DNA from: Cheiracanthium punctorium
Lineage: Eukaryota; Arthropoda; Arachnida; Araneae; Cheiracanthiidae
NCBI GenBank assembly: GCA_038373885.1
Contig: JAWZYV010012284.1
Location: forward strand, 310,001-374,000
DNA: 64,000 bases
Reading direction: 5' to 3'
Shown here piece after piece: positions 43,401 through 48,265 of the stretch (its first letter is position 1; every line of letters begins with the position of its first letter). Under the pieces are notes generated by a model. That model ran no database searches. It worked only from the letters and a program-made list of their open reading frames with translations, and was not told the DNA's origin. The position numbers and the translations under genes are program-made.

Positions 43401-44356
43401 AAATAAAAGAAGCTAAAAAGAAATCAGATACACGCAAACACACACACACAAAAATAAAATAAAAATAAAAGACAGAACACACAAAAAACAAAAACAAAAA
43501 TAACATAAAAACACAAGTATAGTTATTTTTTATCATTTATATGTACAGGACAACACATTTTTTAAATTATATAAGATTAAACATAAAGGGAAAACAGAAA
43601 AACTAACAAAAATAAATAAAATAATAAGAAAGAAAAATAAATAATTACTCGATTAAATAAAAAAAACTAGCAGCAGATGAAAAAGGGGGAGAGTGTAGAC
43701 GAAGAATGTAAATAGAATCTTACAGAAACAGCTTCCAAGCAGAGTGAACAAAAAGAACAGAAGTACCATCGTTCACAATACGTTCCTAGTGCTGTGCAAC
43801 TGAAAAACTTTCGAAAAAATCAAGATCGGACAAAGACTGAGGAGTGCACAAGATCTTAGCCTTAGGAAACTCAAAACGATGGTTGGAATTCCAGCAATGG
43901 GGGGGGGGCAACAGTTTGGAAAGCTCTCCAAATCCTCTATTGCATCATACTGTTAGAATTCTAATCTGCCCGAAATCCCATTGCCGCATAAATTTTTGTG
44001 CACTGCAAGCGCTTAGCCACTGCATCAGTAATGGCTTCAAAGCGTCTACATTATTTATGCCTTGTCATACTGTTATTTGTATACAAGAGTTTATTTACTT
44101 TTTCTAATTTCTAACAATACAACGGTAGTTAACGGTTCAATAAATTCTGAACTTTTCTATTATTTTTTATACGCAGATTCCTCTACAAAAAGAATTAGAA
44201 ACTCCCGACATAGAACGGACGCGGAGTTTCATTCCAAGTCCTTCATCAGAGAGCTTTTGTCTCAACAGCGCTGCAGTCATTGTAAAACAGCGCTCCAGTC
44301 CGGATGATAAAAGTCCTACATCAGTCAGTATAGCCATACGGCACACAGACGTCTAA
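9623..44356 (+). CDS. Sidestep-family Ig-superfamily transmembrane receptor, 5'-truncated, 11 exons in window
   Basis: Joined coding exons are 9623-9733, 12498-12701, 15377-15673, 24498-24788, 26830-27117, 31801-32100, 33260-33388, 37716-37740, 39392-39483, 40706-40848 and 44177-44356 (TAA). All junctions have AG/GT boundaries and compatible phases, giving 685 full codons plus the stop. Domain order is Ig2-Ig3-Ig4-Ig5-FN3-transmembrane-cytoplasmic tail, as in Drosophila Sidestep and its paralogues. Family signatures include VPPGKPSI, YNEGDTL, LTWWRG, RNELQVE and CQAANNN in Ig2, and FVPQLSL at the Ig3/Ig4 join. In flies Sidestep proteins are surface ligands of Beaten-path receptors in motor-axon guidance and synaptic matching; a similar role here is inferred. 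The signal peptide and Ig1 are not in the window. All extracellular exons are phase 1-1. Which Sidestep paralogue this is cannot be decided from the sequence alone. Confidence 0.9.
11140..11247 (+). CDS. Possible short first coding exon of a nested gene, unknown
   Basis: An ATG at 11140 opens 36 codons ending at a TATG/GTAAAC donor. The peptide starts MFGEKKKASRLDVGNKNKSP and continues with a proline-rich run. Composition is GC-richer than the flanks, and it follows the T/G-skewed region with CCAAT-like boxes. A nested gene or a retro-copy is possible, but no downstream exon was identified and the call may be spurious. Confidence 0.15.
11490..11535 (+). ncRNA. Hammerhead-ribozyme-like motif (plus strand)
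   Basis: Stem I UAGCA (11490-11494) pairs perfectly with UGCUA (11531-11535). Between them lie the core CUGACGA (11495-11501), a 19-nt stem-loop II segment, GAAA (11521-11524) and the cleavage triplet GUC (11528-11530). Stem III would be only AC/GU with a two-nucleotide loop, and stem II is weak (about two closing pairs), so activity is doubtful. It differs from the minus-strand hammerhead family elsewhere in the window. Confidence 0.3.
12498..12701 (+). CDS. Sidestep-like exon: second half of Ig2
   Basis: A 204-bp exon, phase 1-1, between the acceptor CCTTCAG and donor GTAAGT. It completes Ig2: GKPPPALTWWRGPVLLDD carries the C-strand tryptophan pair, followed by VVRNELQVESL, the FTCQAANNN F-strand with the second cysteine, and SVSLDLN. 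The Trp-Trp motif, RNEL and CQAANNN are the strongest family marks of Sidestep proteins in the window. The exon is GC-richer than its flanks. Confidence 0.93.
12702..15376 (+). other. Intron between Ig2 and Ig3 (2.7 kb)
   Basis: AT-rich intron interrupted by a sharply GC-richer block at 13872-14275. Nothing else recognisable. Confidence 0.6.
13872..14275. repeat. GC-rich inserted block, probably a dispersed repeat
   Basis: About 400 bp of markedly higher GC, with abrupt edges against AT-rich intron. A plus-strand frame of 123 codons is open from 13872 to 14243, and overlapping minus-strand frames are open too, which usually reflects composition rather than coding. There are no splice sites, terminal inverted repeats or target duplication that I can define. 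I suspect a retroelement or SINE fragment, but I cannot assign a family. Confidence 0.35.
15377..15673 (+). CDS. Sidestep-like exon: Ig3
   Basis: A 297-bp exon, phase 1-1, preceded by a pyrimidine tract ending TTTTTTTCAAACAG and followed by GTAAGT. It encodes one complete Ig domain: KPTSVKITGHKQAF, RVQLKC (B strand), SRPPAVITWKKGG (C strand tryptophan), then DHGHRVTCRAENP (F strand) and a WKLEIH end that joins to FVPQLSL of the next exon. A potential N-glycosylation site, NAT, lies in the middle. Confidence 0.93.
17202..17269. repeat. Perfect 30-bp hairpin with 8-nt loop
   Basis: The arm 17202-17231 (ending AAGCAACTCTTTTTG) is exactly complementary to 17240-17269, separated by AAAATGCA. A perfect 30-bp foldback is well beyond chance in 64 kb. 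It could be a recent inverted duplication or a structured transcript. Confidence 0.8.
17841..17879 (-). ncRNA. Hammerhead-ribozyme-like motif of Penelope-like element
   Basis: Read on the minus strand: CUGAAGA core (17873-17879), an extra A, stem II GAUCG...UGAUC, GAAA (17849-17852), a short stem III (AU/GU) with loop GCGU, and A at the cleavage position (17841). Compared with the 42.2-kb copy, stem II pairs change together (C-G to U-A, U-G to C-G), which supports a real structure. The U·G wobble in stem III and the non-GUC triplet suggest partial decay. Confidence 0.45.
18115..19619 (+). mobile_element. Full-length Tc1-family transposon
   Basis: A 1505-bp element with identical 27-bp terminal inverted repeats (18115-18141 and 19593-19619; outer end CACTCATGTCCATAAATTAA), flanked by TA duplications at 18113-18114 and 19620-19621. 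It holds one transposase frame. Intact identical ends and a single nonsense mutation mark a young insertion. It landed inside a Penelope-like fragment in the Ig3/Ig4 intron. Confidence 0.95.
18365..19393 (+). pseudogene. Tc1 (DD34E) transposase with one in-frame stop
   Basis: ATG at 18365 begins MAQRRHLDDVLHGRIIGRLE. The single frame runs to TAA at 19391-19393, 342 codons, the usual Tc1 transposase size. An N-terminal paired-type helix-turn-helix (VSEELGIAQSVISRLWQRF, GRPRVTTPNED) is followed by the DDE domain: D in FSDESRF (18824-18826), D in MDDNARPH (19094-19096) and E in SPDLNPIEHVWD (19199-19201), with 34 residues between the last two. TGA at 18875-18877 follows FIW where an arginine codon is likely ancestral (CGA to TGA). 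No frameshift is present, so this copy is one substitution from an open frame but is not functional as read. It would mediate cut-and-paste transposition into TA. Confidence 0.93.
20011..21794. other. Intronic DNA, nothing recognised
   Basis: AT-rich unique sequence. The C-run near 20921 creates overlapping chance frames. Confidence 0.5.
21795..22030 (+). mobile_element. Probable solo LTR (236 bp)
   Basis: Begins TGTGACAGATGC and ends AACCCGGTCACA (TG...CA ends within a short inverted repeat). It is flanked by the 4-bp direct repeat ATAC at 21791-21794 and 22031-22034. It contains an AATAAATAAATG polyadenylation-like segment near its 3' end. The length and short duplication fit a small Ty3/gypsy-type LTR left by LTR recombination. 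The family is not determined. Confidence 0.65.
22111..22282. repeat. Three diverged tandem units of about 57 bp
   Basis: Units start near 22111, 22171 and 22224. Each contains AxxATAATxxATGxxxTxGxC followed by a TTTTTCTTxxTTCAT segment. Divergence is high. Confidence 0.55.
22583..22653. repeat. Short minisatellite, TACGTATGTTTTATGC-like units
   Basis: Four imperfect 16-19 bp units (CGTATATGTTTTATGC and variants) in direct order. Confidence 0.6.
22934..23091. mobile_element. hAT-type MITE (CAGTGGCGTA ends)
   Basis: 158-bp element with ends CAGTGGCGTAGCC and GGTTACGCCACTG. It is flanked by 8-bp near-identical repeats AGTCAGTA (22926-22933) and AGTCAGTG (23092-23099). CAGTGGCGTA termini with 8-bp duplications are typical of hAT elements. 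No coding capacity. Confidence 0.85.
24498..24788 (+). CDS. Sidestep-like exon: Ig4
   Basis: A 291-bp exon, phase 1-1, acceptor TATTACAG and donor GTAAGT. It starts VPQLSLRLGS and holds an Ig domain with EGNDVYFECN (B strand), the WRFEGQEL C strand, and GRYSCTATNNEGPGES (F-G strands), a clear I-set pattern. The preceding intron is about 8.8 kb and hosts the Tc1 insertion, a Penelope-like fragment, a solo LTR and a hAT MITE. Confidence 0.93.
24789..26829 (+). other. Intron between Ig4 and Ig5 (2 kb)
   Basis: AT-rich intron. Apart from the tandem duplication at 24845-25090, no feature is recognised. Confidence 0.6.
24845..25090. repeat. Tandem duplication of about 125 bp
   Basis: 24845-24968 and 24971-25090 share AACACTT.TCTTTTGAAAAC, TTTACCTTTCATATGATATT and AACTTCTCAAGATAT in the same order, with roughly 10-15% differences. 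Confidence 0.8.
26830..27117 (+). CDS. Sidestep-like exon: Ig5
   Basis: A 288-bp exon, phase 1-1, after a T-rich acceptor TTTTTTCAG and before GTATTG. It encodes YAPVCKSGQQ, PVEITCEVEADP (B strand), VSFRWEFNSS (C strand; NSS is a potential glycosylation site), SVVHYIPRSEQDYGTLSCWGRN (F strand) and VVIPAG at the end. The CWGRN element and the IPAG hinge before the FN3 domain are typical of the fifth Ig domain in this family. Confidence 0.92.
27380..27720 (+). repeat. SINE-like repeat with internal tandem palindromic units
   Basis: After a TAAA microsatellite, TGGCCGAATAG (27413-27423) fits the pol III A-box consensus TRGYNNARNNG. GGTCCAGCC (27461-27469) is a weak B-box-like word at plausible spacing. 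Three tandem units of 54-55 bp follow (from 27491, 27546 and 27600), each with GTCGATCTAATGxTCTTTAx and ATTCGAxxGGTTTTxxx. Each unit contains a small hairpin formed by ATCTAA and TTAGAT-type arms. A tRNA-derived SINE fragment is a reasonable guess, not proven. Confidence 0.4.
29301..29349. repeat. Perfect 22-bp hairpin with 5-nt loop
   Basis: The arm 29301-29322 (AATTAAAATATGTACGCAGC then AC) is exactly complementary to 29328-29349, with loop TATTT. Arm length and loop size resemble a small RNA precursor, but full complementarity and the AT-rich base favour a simple foldback. Confidence 0.8.
31454..31484. repeat. (TA)n microsatellite
   Basis: About 15 uninterrupted TA units in the intron upstream of the FN3 exon. 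Confidence 0.95.
31801..32100 (+). CDS. Sidestep-like exon: fibronectin type III domain
   Basis: A 300-bp exon, phase 1-1, acceptor TTATTTTCAG and donor GTAAGA. It reads PPAALHNCSV at the start, then FFQMEVYT, and the FN3 signature LSPGTVYTLTIYAVNAKGRS, ending in a linker rich in Ser, Thr and Arg. It carries NCS and NLS glycosylation sequons. Two extra cysteines (NCSV and SCYEG) near the first strands could form an intradomain disulphide. The domain is membrane-proximal, directly before the transmembrane exon. Confidence 0.92.
32923..32961 (-). ncRNA. Hammerhead-ribozyme-like motif, foldback left arm
   Basis: Minus strand: CUGAUGA (32955-32961), extra A, a stem II segment closing GG/CC, GAAA (32931-32934), stem III AC/GU with loop CCGU, and a GUC cleavage triplet ending at 32923. 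The core and stem III architecture equal those of the 42.2-kb copy. Stem II is weaker, with mispaired inner positions. Confidence 0.4.
33054..33106 (+). ncRNA. Degenerate hammerhead-like motif, foldback right arm
   Basis: Plus strand: CUGAUGA (33054-33060), an A-rich expanded stem II region with an AAC repeat, AAAA in place of GAAA, stem III AC/GU with loop GCGU, and GUC (33104-33106). Loss of the invariant G before AAA predicts no activity. Confidence 0.3.
33260..33388 (+). CDS. Sidestep-like exon: transmembrane helix
   Basis: A 129-bp exon, phase 1-1, acceptor TTTCTAG and donor GTACGG. It encodes EDVWEFSLNP, then a hydrophobic stretch of about 23 residues (ILLIIFAVVGGIVLVVFAII) and VYLKFQGKRN as a basic stop-transfer sequence. 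This is the only transmembrane segment, so the protein is type I with the Ig/FN3 part outside the cell. Confidence 0.92.
35370..35620. mobile_element. Mariner-type MITE, TA-flanked
   Basis: 251 bp with ends CAGGGTGGAACAAATTAATG and, reverse-complemented from the right, CAGGGTGGGGCAAATAAAAG, followed by GTG.CCC on both. TA flanks both ends (35368-35369 and 35621-35622). CAGGGTGK ends with TA duplication are common for mariner-like elements. The interior has no intact frame. Confidence 0.72.
36860..37345 (-). pseudogene. Mariner transposase remnant (C-terminal half)
   Basis: On the minus strand, decayed frames give LLHD-like residues near 37190, then AYSPDITPLDYHLHR, a stop, and MNNALTSVNFPTVDEVRKSI followed by DDFIAS and a YASGI/RCWKVMG end. 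This is the mariner DD34D signature (YSPD..P.DYHLFRSM) and its C-terminal tail. Several stops and indels make it non-functional. No terminal repeats were recognised. Confidence 0.8.
37716..37740 (+). CDS. Sidestep-like micro-exon, juxtamembrane tail
   Basis: A 25-bp micro-exon between acceptor TCTCTTCTAG and donor GTAAGT. It enters in phase 1, encodes NTQLEEK and leaves in phase 2. The phase change is matched by the next exon, which is the main reason to accept so short an exon. Skipping it would join phase 1 to phase 2 and break the frame. Confidence 0.75.
38075..38962 (+). mobile_element. Internally deleted Tc1-like transposon with dead transposase
   Basis: 888 bp between TA duplications (38073-38074 and 38963-38964). 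Ends CACTGACGAGCCAAAACATT and, from the right, CACCGAAGTGCCACAACATT, both continuing ATGACCACC. The interior retains an N-terminal transposase part (DLSEFDRGQVIMVRKLG, YKKWIQDGETSSRRQYFGRP) with stops and frame changes and later traces. A full-length relative would be about 1.3 kb, so part of the catalytic region is missing. It lies in the intron between the micro-exon and the Cys/His exon. Confidence 0.85.
39392..39483 (+). CDS. Sidestep-like exon: Cys/His-rich cytoplasmic segment
   Basis: A 92-bp exon entering in phase 2 and leaving in phase 1 (donor GTAAAC). It encodes PATCPDGEHKVFNHCLCEHR and then EDEQLKHFTS. Three cysteines and several histidines lie in about 17 residues, an unusual composition for a cytoplasmic juxtamembrane region. 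I know of no named domain that fits. Confidence 0.78.
39484..40705 (+). other. Intron (1.2 kb) between cytoplasmic exons
   Basis: Mostly unique AT-rich sequence. It contains the second hAT MITE copy at 40291-40602. Confidence 0.6.
40291..40602. mobile_element. hAT-type MITE, copy 2
   Basis: 312 bp, colinear with the element at 5713-6038 (CAACCTTTTAA.GTCGC, AAAGGCTAACTT, GGTGGCGCCCCCG, TTGAGTAAAAATGAGAATAA, CACTACTTGCTC). Ends CAGCAGTTCTCAACC and GGTTGAGAAATGCTG. Flanking octamers CACTGTAG (40283-40290) and CACTATAC (40603-40610) agree at 6 of 8 positions, so the insertion is older or the duplication has decayed. Confidence 0.85.
40706..40848 (+). CDS. Sidestep-like exon: cytoplasmic tail
   Basis: A 143-bp exon entering in phase 1 and leaving in phase 0, acceptor TTTTCTAG, donor GTAAGA. 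It encodes DSYVIIENSKPD, a lysine-containing middle, KADNVYWKKLP, then a serine/asparagine stretch. YVII fits the YxxΦ endocytic sorting pattern, although such short motifs often occur by chance. Confidence 0.82.
42160..43106 (-). mobile_element. Penelope-like element fragment, tandem copy A
   Basis: The unit homologous to copy B is 42195-43106 (912 bp). On the minus strand a frame at 42748-42924 reads CWNSNHRFEFPKAKILCTPQ, then LSDLDFFESF, a single TAG, and ERIVNDGTSVLF with an HSAWKLFL end, which I assign to the C-terminal endonuclease region of Penelope-like retroelements. A long A/T-rich tail region (42300-42700) and then the hammerhead motif at 42192-42231 lie downstream. The upstream reverse transcriptase is absent, so this is a 5'-truncated copy. 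The orientation is antisense to the receptor gene. Confidence 0.6.
42192..42231 (-). ncRNA. Hammerhead-ribozyme-like motif, best copy
   Basis: Minus strand: GG closing stem I, CUGAUGA (42225-42231), one extra A, stem II GACUG/CGGUC with loop AAAAAAUUUU, GAAA (42200-42203), stem III AC/GU with loop GAUC, and GUC (42194-42192) before CC that pairs with GG. AUGA and UCAU further out can extend stem I across an internal loop. All invariant core residues are present. Minimal stem-III hammerheads are known in Penelope-like retroelements. The extra A between the core and stem II is unusual but shared by the three copies read here. Confidence 0.6.
43107..43183. repeat. Short repeats between the two Penelope-like copies
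   Basis: CTGTTATACATT recurs three times, and TACATTATTTATGCCTTGTC duplicates the sequence at 43078-43096. This is extra sequence at the head of copy A not present in copy B. Confidence 0.6.
43184..44077 (-). mobile_element. Penelope-like element fragment, tandem copy B
   Basis: 894 bp, nearly identical to copy A. It lacks a few bases (AATAAG near 43575, one AAAT run near 43640) and has a shorter G run near 43900. The frame corresponding to the endonuclease tail is at 43720-43896 and has the same TAG. In minus-strand sense its 3' end stops inside hammerhead stem III (…GAAACGATC), then joins the start of copy A. The high identity suggests a recent tandem event. Copy B ends about 100 bp before the terminal coding exon. 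Confidence 0.65.
44177..44356 (+). CDS. Sidestep-like terminal coding exon with PDZ-ligand-like C-terminus
   Basis: Starts after acceptor TTTATACGCAG in phase 0 and stays open for 59 codons to TAA at 44354-44356. It encodes IPLQKELETPDIERTRSF, a serine/proline-rich run and SVSIAIRHTDV at the end. The last four residues, HTDV, fit a class I PDZ ligand (S/T-x-hydrophobic at the C-terminus). The intron before it contains two head-to-tail Penelope-like copies that end only about 100 bp upstream of the exon. Confidence 0.85.
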   Translation: MPLQKELETPDIERTRSFIPSPSSESFCLNSAAVIVKQRSSPDDKSPTSVSIAIRHTDV

Positions 44357-45079
44357 GACGTCCGTATGTTTATATACCCTTGAGTGCCAAATAAAGGATC
44401 AAGAATATCCGCAAAATGCAGAACTTAACTATGTAAGTATAGTGAACAATATATATAGATAGATAGATAGATTTAAATAAATCATAAAAATATTCACTGT
44501 AAGTTTCGAATTGATCATCATTCAAATATATATATATATGTTTAAGTCTGCTGTACTGAATTATTAGAAACCCAAAATTTGTCATCCCATAGTAAAAAAC
44601 TAATAGAAAAATCAATCTATGAAATTTGGAATTAGTCGATTAAGGATATTCTGAGAGTTTTTATCAATCATTGAAAAGGTGCTTTATGATCTACGTAAAA
44701 CATTCAAACTTTATTAAATGGCGTTGTTTGCTACACATACGTCCTAAATATCTGTCTAAGAGAAGTAACGCGCTTAAGTTTTGAGACAATATGTTCTTCT
44801 GTCCTATCTTTTCTCATATGCAAAATTTCACTATAGTGTAATTTTTAGTGCTGACCTTCCTATGCAGTCCACATCTAATAATATTCGGGAAAACAGTTAA
44901 TTTAAAAAATACCAAGCGTGAATTTGAATCGTTGAAAGCGGAAATATCGTGACTATACAGTTTTTCTAAATTTAATTAAAACTAATATTTGTAATGTAAC
45001 GAAATACAGCAATATTTAGTATAATGTTGGATATCCCATCGCTTTGCAATACCGGGTGTTGAATATCCCATACCTTTGC
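44357..45079. other. 3' flank or UTR, GATA microsatellite, nothing else
   Basis: Contains ATAG/GATA repeats at 44452-44472 and a TA run at 44526-44540. No coding sequence is seen. Confidence 0.5.
44390..44395 (+). promoter_or_regulatory. Candidate polyadenylation signal AATAAA
   Basis: AATAAA lies 34 nt after the stop codon, within a GTGCCAAATAAAGG context. Such hexamers are common by chance in AT-rich DNA, so this is only one of several possible 3' ends. A longer spliced 3' UTR is also possible. Confidence 0.35.
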
Positions 45080-45089
45080 AATACCAAAA

Positions 45090-45725
45090 TTGACAGATGG
45101 ATTTTGAAAATCAATAAAAATAAGACAGCATGCGATAGATGTGTATCGTTTGCGGCCTTATGCTTAATGAATCTCGGAATTTTATCCCAAAAATTTCAAA
45201 TTTAGTTAACATTTTCACCCACAGGTGGCGCTGAAAACTATGAAAAAATAAAACCGGTATGAAAAATTTTTCAAGGACTGTTGCAAAAAACTAAACAATG
45301 ACATTTCCAATGTAACCCCCATTTGCTGCACCAACGTGGCGCAGTCTGAGACAAACATTTCCAGACATCCGTTCCAACATGTCACTTGGAACTGTCTCAC
45401 AGGCAGTACAGATGTGCTGCGTCAGCTCCGGAATTAATTGTTTGTGGAGTTTGGCGGTATGCCACATCTTTAAGGTACCCTCCAAAGAAAAAAGTCGCAG
45501 GGTGTCAAGTCTGGAGAATAAGGAGGCCATGCCATGGTTTTTTATTTTCCATAGTTTTCAGCGCCACTTGTCGGTGAAAATGATAACTAAATTTGAAATT
45601 TGGTGGGATAAAATTCCCCGGTTTCCTAAGCATACGGCCGTTAGCGATATATATCTATCGCATTCCGTCTTTTTTTATTCGATTTTCAAAATCCATCCGT
45701 TATTTTTGGGACACCTCATATGTAG
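45090..45725 (-). mobile_element. Mariner-like element with long terminal inverted repeats, internally deleted
   Basis: About 140-150 bp on the left (45095-45242) is inverted on the right (45548-45712): matching blocks include GATGGATTTTGAAAATC, ATGCGATAGAT, TCAAATTTAGTTA and GTGGCGCTGAAAACTATG. Between them, the minus strand encodes only a transposase C-terminus: PWPPYSPDLTPCDFFLWRVP (D codon at 45509-45511) and decayed residues through CLEMFVSDC. SPDLTPCDFFLWG is the third catalytic block of a mariner-related DDE family. The exact ends are uncertain. Confidence 0.7.
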
Positions 45726-45919
45726 CACGTTGTCTGGGCATGGAATTAAGAAGGATTTTCAAGGTGGACTTAGGGAGTTTAGTCCATTCCGATTACATAT
45801 CGTGAAGGAGTTTATGTCTTTTATGAATATGTAAGGGGAATACTTTTCTTCCGATCGTTCCCTTAGGTGTTCAATTGAATGTTCTTGAGGTCAAGTATCC
45901 AGGTAAAAATTTTAAGTTT

Positions 45920-46690
45920 CTTTCACGCAAATCAATTCTTCACCATTTTGGAGGCGTGTTTTGAATCATTTCCCTTGTGACATATCCATCCACGAGGTGT
46001 GTTTTAAGACAACATGGATGCCGGTGGATTGCGTTCACAGATCCTTGGGAAAAAACTCATCCAGGCAAAGAATTCAAGGATAGTACAAAAATTATTTACT
46101 GAGTGCTAAACGTGGACGTCGAACGATTTGAAGAAAAACCTTTGGAGAGATGAATCCAAGTTCAGTTTGCTTGGAAGTGATGACCTGCGTTACATTCGTC
46201 GTCCAAGATGCACAAGAATAGATCCCAAGTTTCAAAGTCCAAGAACAAAGCAAGGGGAAATTATCAGTAATGATCCGGGCAGCTTCTTATGTGATGGTGT
46301 AGTCCCATTCATTTATGTAGATGGGATTATCTACAGAAACGCTTATAAAAGCATTTTAGAAGATCACGTTTAATTAGGATGTTCAATCAGGATATTGATC
46401 TAAACCACGCCTCCAAAATTGTGCAAACTCTATTTACGGTGAAGAAAATTAATGTTTTGGACTGGCCGAGTATGCCGCCTGAACTCTGTTCAACCGAAAA
46501 TCTTTGAGGACACCTCCGAAAAAAAGTCGGGTACCATCGTTTAAAGTCTTGTTCTTTGAACAAGGAGTTGAATCAACTCCTTCAGAATCAACAATCGGAA
46601 TGAGAGAAACTTCCTATGTCTTCCTTAAAAGCCTTGTTCATAACATGCCCATACATCTTGCCCCAATTCTCAAAGCAAAATTATAAATGC
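45920..46690 (+). pseudogene. Decayed Tc1-type transposase
   Basis: The plus strand shows, in shifting frames, MDAGGLRSQILGKKLIQAKN, a frame 46128-46373 with KKNLWRDESKFSLLGSDD (first catalytic D in RDESKF) and SFLCDGVVPFIYVDGIIYRN, then QDIDLNHASKIVQTLF (second D) and WPSMPPELCSTENLWGHLRK (third acidic residue in TENLW). This is the order of a Tc1 DDE domain. Multiple stops and frameshifts are present and no terminal repeats were found. It abuts the mariner derivative at 45090-45725. Confidence 0.8.
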
Positions 46691-48082
46691 AACTTAATAT
46701 TAAATATTAATTTATTTCATTACATTAAAATAGTTAAGATTTCAAGAAAAAAGTAGAAAAAATTTAAAATTTGTATTTATTGTTTAAAATTTCTGCTTGA
46801 AATTTTGAAATTCACACTCAGAATTTTTTTAATTAATTATTTTGGCACATATTGCTAATTTAGTACCACGTAGATAAGCCACAAATTACTGAATTTCATC
46901 ATTAAAAAACTTCATTAAGTTAGTACAAAAAACATAACGTCAAACATTTTCCGAGATACAAACAGCACAATCAAAAACAATAAAGTATATACCTCTAAAC
47001 ACTATCTATAGAAAAAACCATCCTATATCTGCAAAGCGAAAGTATAAAAGGGGGCTTTGGAAGAAGCCGTTATAGTTTTCAAGTTCCGTTTACTTTGGGT
47101 TTTCATAGTGGGTCAAGGCTTAGGTACATAATAGTACCACCACAGTCATAAAAATACATCTCTTTCGTCTATTTATTTTTCTCATATATGCATCAAACAG
47201 ACTTGTTTTACACTAACAAAAACCTCTATTTTGCGGAACTTTTAACAAACCAGAAATTGATTTATTAATGTTTCTTTGCGAAGAACATATATTTTATAGA
47301 ATTAATATAAATTCAGTAATATCGATACCTTAAATTGAATTTTGCAATTAAGATCTTATACTTCTATGTTTTATTTTACAGGTATGGAAGCAGAATTTCA
47401 CTGCAATGTAAATAATCGACCAAAATCATTTTTATACATTACTACTGAACTGACTATAAAAATACTGTGTGCATGTGCTTGACCTGCAGAAACACTGTGA
47501 AAAATTGGTGCTTATGTAGACGAAAGTAAATTCCCCGTGGAAAATTTATTTATGAAAAAAAAAGTATAAAAACCGTTAATCGATGCATTTAATACATTTT
47601 TTTTTTATACTTTGGAGTAAGGTTTGCTAGAAATAATGACTGTTGAACTGTATTTCAGAGATATATGAATATATTTCGACCTCTCAAACCATTAAGAAAT
47701 ATTCTATATCTAATAGATTATATGTTTTCTCACCTATTTTCTTAACTGTCATTTTGTAATTAAGTTGAAAGAAAAAATATCTTTAAAATGTTATATGTAA
47801 TCTGCCTTGATATAAATGTGCATAAACATAAATAATGTACACTGTATTATAAACTGCTATTGATGTAACAGCCCATATAATATTTTTAAAGATAGTAAGT
47901 GCAATGTGACTATTCTTTTCACAATAAATTAAAATTAAATATATTATTAGTATTATATTAAGTATACTAAAACAAAAATTAGTATATTTTAGCTTACAAG
48001 AATATTAAGATTTATGAAATTCGATTTATTTGTTATGTGACATATTTTATCTAAAGTTTATAACATTCAAATGATGTACCGT
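46691..48082. other. AT-rich flank, possible 3' UTR exon inside
   Basis: No coding feature. The only notable signal is the acceptor and AATAAA pair described for 47382-47950. Confidence 0.5.
47382..47950 (+). other. Possible distal 3' UTR exon of the receptor gene
   Basis: A good acceptor (TTTTATTTTACAG, ending 47381) precedes unique, repeat-free DNA that contains AATAAA at 47923-47928. A strong donor, TATGTAAGTA, follows the stop codon (GT at 44433-44434), so a 3' UTR intron from 44433 to 47381 could exist. That intron would enclose the mariner/Tc1 remnants. If the 44177 exon were skipped, the same acceptor would give an alternative tail of nine residues in phase 0. No transcript evidence is available. 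Confidence 0.2.
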
Positions 48083-48257
48083 TAGGGATGGACGCGAGAC
48101 GACTTTTTGCGAGACGAGACAGAGATTTACAGCTTTTCTGCGAGACGAGACAAACAATTTTAACATTATGATATAGGGATTTTTGCGAGACGAGACCAGC
48201 TTTTCGGCTGTTTTGCGAGACGCGAGACACCAATTTTTCGTCTCGCGTCCATCTCTA
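48083..48257. mobile_element. Small hAT-type MITE with internal GCGAGACGAGAC repeats
   Basis: 175 bp with ends TAGGGATGGACGCGAGACGA and (reverse complement of the right end) TAGAGATGGACGCGAGACGA. It is flanked by perfect 8-bp repeats TGTACCGT (48075-48082 and 48258-48265). The interior repeats GCGAGACGAGAC or variants five times. No coding capacity. Confidence 0.88.
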
Positions 48258-48265
48258 TGTACCGT

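Larger units (their letters stand above)
40849..44176 (+). other. Last coding intron (3.3 kb) carrying tandem Penelope-like copies
   Basis: 40849-42159 is AT-rich with nothing recognised. 42160-44077 is occupied by two Penelope-like units. Confidence 0.65.
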
